46,222 bases of DNA from DASZKW01 sp035552775 (GTDB lineage Bacteria > Actinomycetota > Acidimicrobiia > Acidimicrobiales > Palsa-688). Below the pieces are notes generated by a model. It was not told the DNA's origin. It made no database searches and was given only the letters and a program-made list of their open reading frames with translations. Shown one piece after another: positions 42,236 through 46,222 of this stretch; position 1 is the first letter of the stretch, and every line of letters starts with the position of its first letter. The stretch lies in contig DASZKW010000115.1 in assembly GCA_035552775.1 (NCBI GenBank), forward strand, positions 1-46,222, read 5' to 3'. Position numbers and translations under genes: made by a program.

Positions 42236-43174
42236 TCACGAGGCGGCGACGGTGACCTTCAGGACCTTGTGCACCACCTTGGGCGTACCCGCGCTGGTGC
42301 CGTCGGCGTTGATCTTGCTGGCGATGTCGAGGCCTCCGGTCACCTGGCCGAACATCGTGTACAGCGGCTGCAGCTGGGATCCGCCGCTTCCGACCACGAT
42401 GAAGAACTGGCTCCCGTTGGTGTTCGCACCCGAGTTGGCCATGGCCAGGGCCCCGGTGACGTAGGCGGACGCCGCGGTGGGCAGCTCGTCGGGGAACTGG
42501 TAACCGGGGCCCCCACTACCCGATCCCACGGGGTCGCCGCCCTGATCCACGAAGCCGGGGATGACCCGGTGGAACACGGTGCCGTCGAAGTAGTGGTAGC
42601 CGGCGAGGAACACGAAGTTGTTCACCGTGATCGGCGCCACCTTGGGGTAGAGCTTGATGGTCATGGTCCCTGCGTCGGTGACCATGGTGGCCGTGTAGGT
42701 CTTGGTCACGTCGATGCAGAACGGCGGGGCGGCGGAGAACTTGGTGTAGCGGGGGGACGACCCCGCCAGGTTGGGGAACCCGACGTTGGCAGGCGCAGGC
42801 ACGATCGACACCGCTTCGCCCTTAGCGGGGACGGTGGTCGTCGGGGCGGTGGAGGTCTGCGGGTTGGAACAGTTCTTGCTCAACGCCGGGGCGGGGCGGG
42901 CCTTGAGTCCCGCCGGCAGCCCGTTGGCGCCGACGGCCACGGTGGTGCTCGACACGGTCGTGGTCACGGTCGTCGACGACTTGGCCGTAGACAGGTTGGT
43001 TCTCTTTTTCCCCCCGCCGCTACTGGTGACGATGGCCAACACCACGGCGATCACTACGAGCACGGCGCCGACGGCACCGAGGCGCAGGCGGCGGCGGCGC
43101 TGCTGGGCCCGGCGCAACTCGACCATCTTGGCCTGCTTGCCGGCCCGCTGGCGGGCACGTTTGTCTGAGGGCAC
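42236..43174 (-). CDS. membrane-anchored cyclophilin-type peptidyl-prolyl isomerase
   Basis: 312 residues from GTG 43174. A strongly basic N-terminus (KRARQRAGKQAK...RRRRLRLG) precedes one transmembrane helix (GAVGAVLVVIAVVLAIV, about 34-50) and a Thr/Ser-rich linker, so the enzyme domain is extracytoplasmic. The cyclophilin domain (about 140-312) includes TVNNFVFLAGYHYFDGTVFHRVIPGF and MANSGANTNGSQFFIV. A linker Cys (SKNCSNP) and a second Cys (PPFCIDV) precede the domain. TAGCTT eight bases before the GTG marks a leaderless promoter, divergent from that of lysC. Confidence 0.93.
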   Translation of the reverse strand: MPSDKRARQRAGKQAKMVELRRAQQRRRRLRLGAVGAVLVVIAVVLAIVTSSGGGKKRTNLSTAKSSTTVTTTVSSTTVAVGANGLPAGLKARPAPALSKNCSNPQTSTAPTTTVPAKGEAVSIVPAPANVGFPNLAGSSPRYTKFSAAPPFCIDVTKTYTATMVTDAGTMTIKLYPKVAPITVNNFVFLAGYHYFDGTVFHRVIPGFVDQGGDPVGSGSGGPGYQFPDELPTAASAYVTGALAMANSGANTNGSQFFIVVGSGGSQLQPLYTMFGQVTGGLDIASKINADGTSAGTPKVVHKVLKVTVAAS

Positions 43175-43182
43175 GGGTCGAG

Positions 43183-43188
43183 AAGCTA
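43183..43188 (-). promoter_or_regulatory. putative -10 box of the anchored cyclophilin gene
   Basis: Minus-strand TAGCTT ends 8 nt before GTG 43174. Confidence 0.5.
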
Positions 43189-43224
43189 GCGTGAATGGCC
43201 GGGGTTCCCGTCTCACCCCCCTGG

Positions 43225-43230
43225 TACCGT
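43225..43230 (+). promoter_or_regulatory. putative -10 box of lysC-asd
   Basis: TACCGT ends 8 nt before GTG 43239, back-to-back with the divergent promoter at 43183-43188. Confidence 0.5.
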
Positions 43231-43238
43231 GGCATCCC

Positions 43239-44468
43239 GTGGCGCTGCTGGTCCAGAAGTTCGGTGGTTCGTCGGTGGCCGACGCAGACCGCATGCGCGC
43301 CGTGGCCGACTACGTGGCGAGGGCCCGCCGGCGCGGCGACGACCTGGTGGTGGTCATCTCCGCCATGGGCAAGGAGACCGACGAGCTGATCCACCTGGCG
43401 TCGCAGGTGTCGGCGACAAGGCCGGGGCGGGAGATGGACATGCTCATCACCGCCGGTGAGCGCAAGGCCATGGCCCTGCTGTGCATGGCCCTGCACGACC
43501 TCGGCGTGCCTTCCGACAGCTTCACGGGCTCCCAAGCCGGGATCATCACCGACACCGGCCACACCCGGGCCCGCATCCTCGAGGTCCGCGGCGACCGTGT
43601 CCGCAAGGCGATCGACGGGGGCAGGGTGGCCGTGGTGGGGGGCGCCCAGGGCGTGTCGGTCGACAGCGACGTGACCTTCCTCGGCCGGGGCGGATCGGAC
43701 ACCACCGCGGTGGCGCTGGCCCAGGCCCTCGGGGCCGATGCGTGCGAGCTTTACACCGACGTGTCGGGGGTGTTCAGCGCCGACCCCCGGGTGGTGCCCG
43801 AAGCCCGCCGCATCGCCCGGGTCAGCTTCGAGGAGATGCTCGAGCTCTGCGCCGCGGGTTGCCCCAAGCCGGCCATGCGCTCGGTCGAGTTCGCTCGCAA
43901 CCACGGGGTCCGCCTGCACGTACGCTCAGCGTTCACGTGGGAGCCGGGGACGTGGATACAGGAGGAGGATCCCGCCGTGGAGCAGGCCATCATCTCGGCA
44001 GTCGTGTCGGACGGCTCGGAGGCCAAGCTGACCGTGGCCGGTGTGCCCGACCAACCGGGGATCGCCGCCCGCCTGTTCCGGGCCCTGGCTGAGCATTCCA
44101 TCAACGTCGACATGATCGAGCAGAACGTGTCGCACCACGGGATCACCGACATCTCCTTCACCGTGCCCCACGAGGACCTCGCCACCGCCGCCGGCGTGGC
44201 CCGGGGGCTCCAGTCCGAGATAGGCGCCACCGACGTGATCGCCGACCCCGACGTGGCGACCGTGTCGATTGTAGGGGCGGGCATGAAGACCAACCCGGGG
44301 GTGTCGGCCACCATGTTCGAGATCCTCGCCGCCGAGGGGATCAACATCGAGATGATCTCCACCTCGTCGATCCGCCTGACCTGCGTGGTGCGCGCCGACC
44401 TGTCGGATCGCGCCGTGGTGGCCCTGCACCGGGCCTTCGTCCTCGACGGCGACGGGTGGCAGAGGTGA
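43239..44468 (+). CDS. lysC: aspartate kinase
   Basis: 409 residues. The kinase domain starts ALLVQKFGGSSVADADRM (K-F-G-G-S nucleotide motif), then ITAGERKAMALL, FTGSQAGIITD, FLGRGGSDTTAVALA and LYTDVSGVFSADPRVV. Two ACT domains follow (AGVPDQPGIAARLFRALAEHSINVDMI; GAGMKTNPGVSATMFEILAAEGINIEMIS), the allosteric Lys/Thr feedback site. It catalyses the first step of the aspartate family pathway to Lys, diaminopimelate, Thr and Met. asd follows 25 nt later, the classical actinobacterial pair. A second product from an internal start, covering mainly the ACT part, is known in this family but cannot be shown here. Confidence 0.97.
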   Translation: MALLVQKFGGSSVADADRMRAVADYVARARRRGDDLVVVISAMGKETDELIHLASQVSATRPGREMDMLITAGERKAMALLCMALHDLGVPSDSFTGSQAGIITDTGHTRARILEVRGDRVRKAIDGGRVAVVGGAQGVSVDSDVTFLGRGGSDTTAVALAQALGADACELYTDVSGVFSADPRVVPEARRIARVSFEEMLELCAAGCPKPAMRSVEFARNHGVRLHVRSAFTWEPGTWIQEEDPAVEQAIISAVVSDGSEAKLTVAGVPDQPGIAARLFRALAEHSINVDMIEQNVSHHGITDISFTVPHEDLATAAGVARGLQSEIGATDVIADPDVATVSIVGAGMKTNPGVSATMFEILAAEGINIEMISTSSIRLTCVVRADLSDRAVVALHRAFVLDGDGWQR

Positions 44469-44493
44469 CCGTCGGTCCCCACCGGAGCGGGAT

Positions 44494-45522
44494 ATGACTC
44501 TGACGGTCGGGATCTACGGCGCCACCGGCCAGGTTGGCACCGTGATGCGCGAGGTGCTCGAGGGACGCTCCTTTCCCCACTCCCGGCTTCGCCTGTTCGC
44601 CTCGGCGCGCTCGGCCGGCCGGCGCCTGGCGGGTATCGAAGTCGAGGACGTGGCCACGGCCGATCACCGCGGTGTCGACATCGCCTTGTTCTCCATGGGC
44701 GCCGTCGCGGCGAGGCAGTTCGGGGAAAAGGTGGCCGCCTCCGGGGCGATCGTCGTGGACAACTCGTCCGCGTGGCGCATGGACCCCGACGTCCCCCTCG
44801 TGGTACCAGAGGTCAACGCCCGAGCCCTGGACAGCATCCCCAAGGGCATAGTCGCCAACCCCAACTGCACGACCATGGTCTGCATGCCGCCGCTCAAGGC
44901 CCTCCACGACGACGCCGGCCTCGTCGCCGTGGTGGCGGCGACCTACCAGGCCACCTCCGGGGCGGGTCTGGCCGGGGTGGCCGAGCTCGAGGCACAGGTG
45001 GCGGCGGTGGGCGACAAGGCGGCGGCCTTGACATTCGACGGCTCGGCGCTGGCCTACCCGCCGGCGTCGGTGTTCCCCGGCCCCGTCGCCTTCAACGTCC
45101 TGCCCCACGCCGGCAGCTTCGAGGGGGACGAGACCACCGAGGAGCTCAAGTTCCGTCACGAGAGCCGCAAGATCCTCGCCGTCGCCGACCTGGCGGTGGC
45201 GGTGACGTGCGTGCGCGTCCCGGTGTTCACCGGCCACTCCATCGCCCTGCACGCCACGTTCGAGCGCCCGATCGGGCCCGGGCGCGCCGTCGAGCTGCTG
45301 CGCTCGGCACCGGGGGTGGAGCTGGTCGACGTGCCCACCCCGCTGCGGGCCGCCGGCGGTGACACGTGCCTGGTGGGCCGGGTCAGGCGCGACCCGACGG
45401 TGCCGGGAGGTCGGGGGCTGATCATGTTCGTGGTGGGCGACAACCTGCGCAAGGGCGCCGCGCTCAACGCCGTGCAGATCGCCGAGGCCCTCTTGGCACG
45501 CGGCGCCGTCGGCGCCGCCTGA
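44494..45522 (+). CDS. asd: aspartate-semialdehyde dehydrogenase
   Basis: 342 residues from ATG with GGAGCGG upstream. Motifs: GIYGATGQVGTVMREVL (NADP binding), ARSAGRR, FSMGAVAARQ, DNSSAWRMDPDVPLVVPEVN, nucleophile Cys125 in the NPNCTTM motif, YQATSGAGLAG, and RVPVFTGHSIALH with the catalytic His and Arg. It reduces aspartyl phosphate to aspartate semialdehyde, directly after LysC. After its stop, about 70 nt lead to the inverted-repeat element. Confidence 0.97.
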   Translation: MTLTVGIYGATGQVGTVMREVLEGRSFPHSRLRLFASARSAGRRLAGIEVEDVATADHRGVDIALFSMGAVAARQFGEKVAASGAIVVDNSSAWRMDPDVPLVVPEVNARALDSIPKGIVANPNCTTMVCMPPLKALHDDAGLVAVVAATYQATSGAGLAGVAELEAQVAAVGDKAAALTFDGSALAYPPASVFPGPVAFNVLPHAGSFEGDETTEELKFRHESRKILAVADLAVAVTCVRVPVFTGHSIALHATFERPIGPGRAVELLRSAPGVELVDVPTPLRAAGGDTCLVGRVRRDPTVPGGRGLIMFVVGDNLRKGAALNAVQIAEALLARGAVGAA

Positions 45523-45591
45523 CCCGGACGCGGCGAAGGCCCCGTTGCCGGTGCCCCCTGCGCGGATCTCTGCCCGGGCGTCACGGGCATT

Positions 45592-45683
45592 ACCAAGGCG
45601 AGCGTTGCTACGTCGACTGATTTCCGAACGTTTACCCAGGTCAAGCGCATGGACCCAGTCGACGTAGCAACGCTCGTCTTAGT
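45592..45683. repeat. dispersed inverted-repeat element, copy B
   Basis: Arms 45592-45617 and 45658-45683 are inverted copies (two or three mismatches near the outer end of the right arm) of the same sequence as copy A at 9745-9847; the left arm core is identical to one arm of copy A. The 40-nt spacer differs from the 51-nt spacer of copy A. It lies between asd and the membrane-protein gene; read rightwards the right arm is in frame with the latter (VDVATLVLVG). Confidence 0.9.
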
Positions 45684-46222
45684 AGGAGCCATCAGGGCAC
45701 GCCACCGCCGTGCGGTGGTGTGGGCCCTGGTGGCCGGCGCCGGTGCCGGCGGCGCCCTCGCCGGATGCCACCCGACGGGGACGCCCGTGCTCGATCCCCT
45801 CTACGCCGGCCTGCTGGCGGCGGTGCTGACCCTGGCCGCCAGCCGGGCCGGCCGATCCACCCTGCTGCTCCTGGCCATGGTGGCGGTGGCCATGACCCGG
45901 GGGAGTTGGCTGGTGGCGCCGGGCGCGGTGGCCCTCGTGGTGGCGTTCGCATCGGTGTTCCCGCGCCGAACGGACCCCGTGGTGGGCGCGGTGATCGGCG
46001 CGTTGGCCGTGCAGGTGGTGCTGCGCTGGCCGGCCTGGCGGTTCCAGGGGCTCACCGCCTTGGTGGCGGTGGCCGCGGTGACCCCATGCCTGGTGTCGGG
46101 CTACCGCCAGCTCCCCCGCCGGCCCCGCCGCTGGCTGGGGTGGGCGACGCTCGGCGCCGCCGTGGTGGCTGTGGTCGTCGCCGTTCCCGTCGCCGTCGCC
46201 GCCCTCATGGCCCACGCCCGGG
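45649..46222 (+). CDS. multi-spanning membrane protein, N-terminal part (possibly DUF4012-type)
   Basis: The open frame runs off the right edge. The upstream-most ATG (45649) lies in the spacer of the inverted-repeat element, so the first residues (DPVDVATLVLVGA) come from the repeat arm; GTG 45715 is the alternative start. The 190 visible codons contain at least five hydrophobic segments (VVWALVAGAGAGG; LYAGLLAAVLTLAA; TLLLLAMVAVAM; GAVALVVAFASVF; VGAVIGALAVQVVL; TALVAVAAVTPCLVSGYR), then a basic RRPRRWLG and another helix. This pattern recalls the membrane part of DUF4012 proteins of acidimicrobial genomes, but the diagnostic domain is outside the window. Confidence 0.6.
   Translation, partial: MDPVDVATLVLVGAIRARHRRAVVWALVAGAGAGGALAGCHPTGTPVLDPLYAGLLAAVLTLAASRAGRSTLLLLAMVAVAMTRGSWLVAPGAVALVVAFASVFPRRTDPVVGAVIGALAVQVVLRWPAWRFQGLTALVAVAAVTPCLVSGYRQLPRRPRRWLGWATLGAAVVAVVVAVPVAVAALMAHAR

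Overview
This window is high-GC DNA from an actinobacterium. The evidence is a mycothiol-dependent maleylpyruvate isomerase-family enzyme, a DUF6131 micro-protein, an acyl-CoA carboxylase with a separate epsilon subunit, RipA-like NlpC/P60 proteins, frequent GTG/TTG starts and many genes that look leaderless. An Acidimicrobiia-like lineage is my best inference; no 16S gene is present to prove it.

Layout. 1-5334 (minus) is the first 1778 codons of a secreted RHS/YD-repeat protein with DNRLRE-like, fibronectin-like, two PA14-like and one LamG-like segments; its C-terminus lies outside. 5335-6174 is a less GC-rich accessory stretch holding one doubtful ORF and the 5' half of a tRNA-Ser(CGA). 6175-9707 (minus) carries an MDMPI-family enzyme, a small membrane protein, a secreted beta-helix protein, tadA and a Fur-family regulator. 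9745-9847 is an inverted-repeat element that recurs at 45592-45683. 9874-17595 (plus) carries a GNAT, a MaoC-like dehydratase, a membrane-LysM-NlpC/P60 protein preceded by a 27-codon upstream ORF, a SNF2 helicase with a small partner, and a SIMPL lipoprotein. 17618-21718 holds an ArsR regulator with a palindromic operator, DUF6131, a YkgJ-like cysteine-cluster protein, a phospholipase C-like phosphoesterase and mazEF.

21771-25195 is a core information-processing block: tRNA-Ser(GGA), SRP RNA, then dnaX-ybaB-recR. It runs on into an amidase, a 56-residue (KTSARAT)n repeat ORF joined by ATGA overlaps at both ends, and a lipoprotein alpha/beta hydrolase. 27920-38530 is rich in acyl-CoA metabolism: thiolase, methylmalonyl/ethylmalonyl-CoA epimerase, acyl-CoA carboxylase beta plus epsilon, and a B12 mutase that looks more like ethylmalonyl-CoA mutase (MeaA/Ecm) than methylmalonyl-CoA mutase. 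Interspersed are methionine aminopeptidase, a RipA-like hydrolase, a 5'-3' exonuclease, Aat and a metallophosphoesterase. 38689-46222 has a two-component system, a peptidase S51-like protein, two cyclophilins, lysC-asd, the second repeat copy and the start of a multi-spanning membrane protein.

The most unusual signals are the dispersed inverted-repeat element, the coupled (KTSARAT)n micro-ORF, the tRNA-Ser half gene beside the RHS locus, and a recurrent TANNNT box 6-9 nt before start codons. No CRISPR array, rRNA operon or recognisable transposase or integrase gene was seen. All calls were made by reading the sequence, without database searches.
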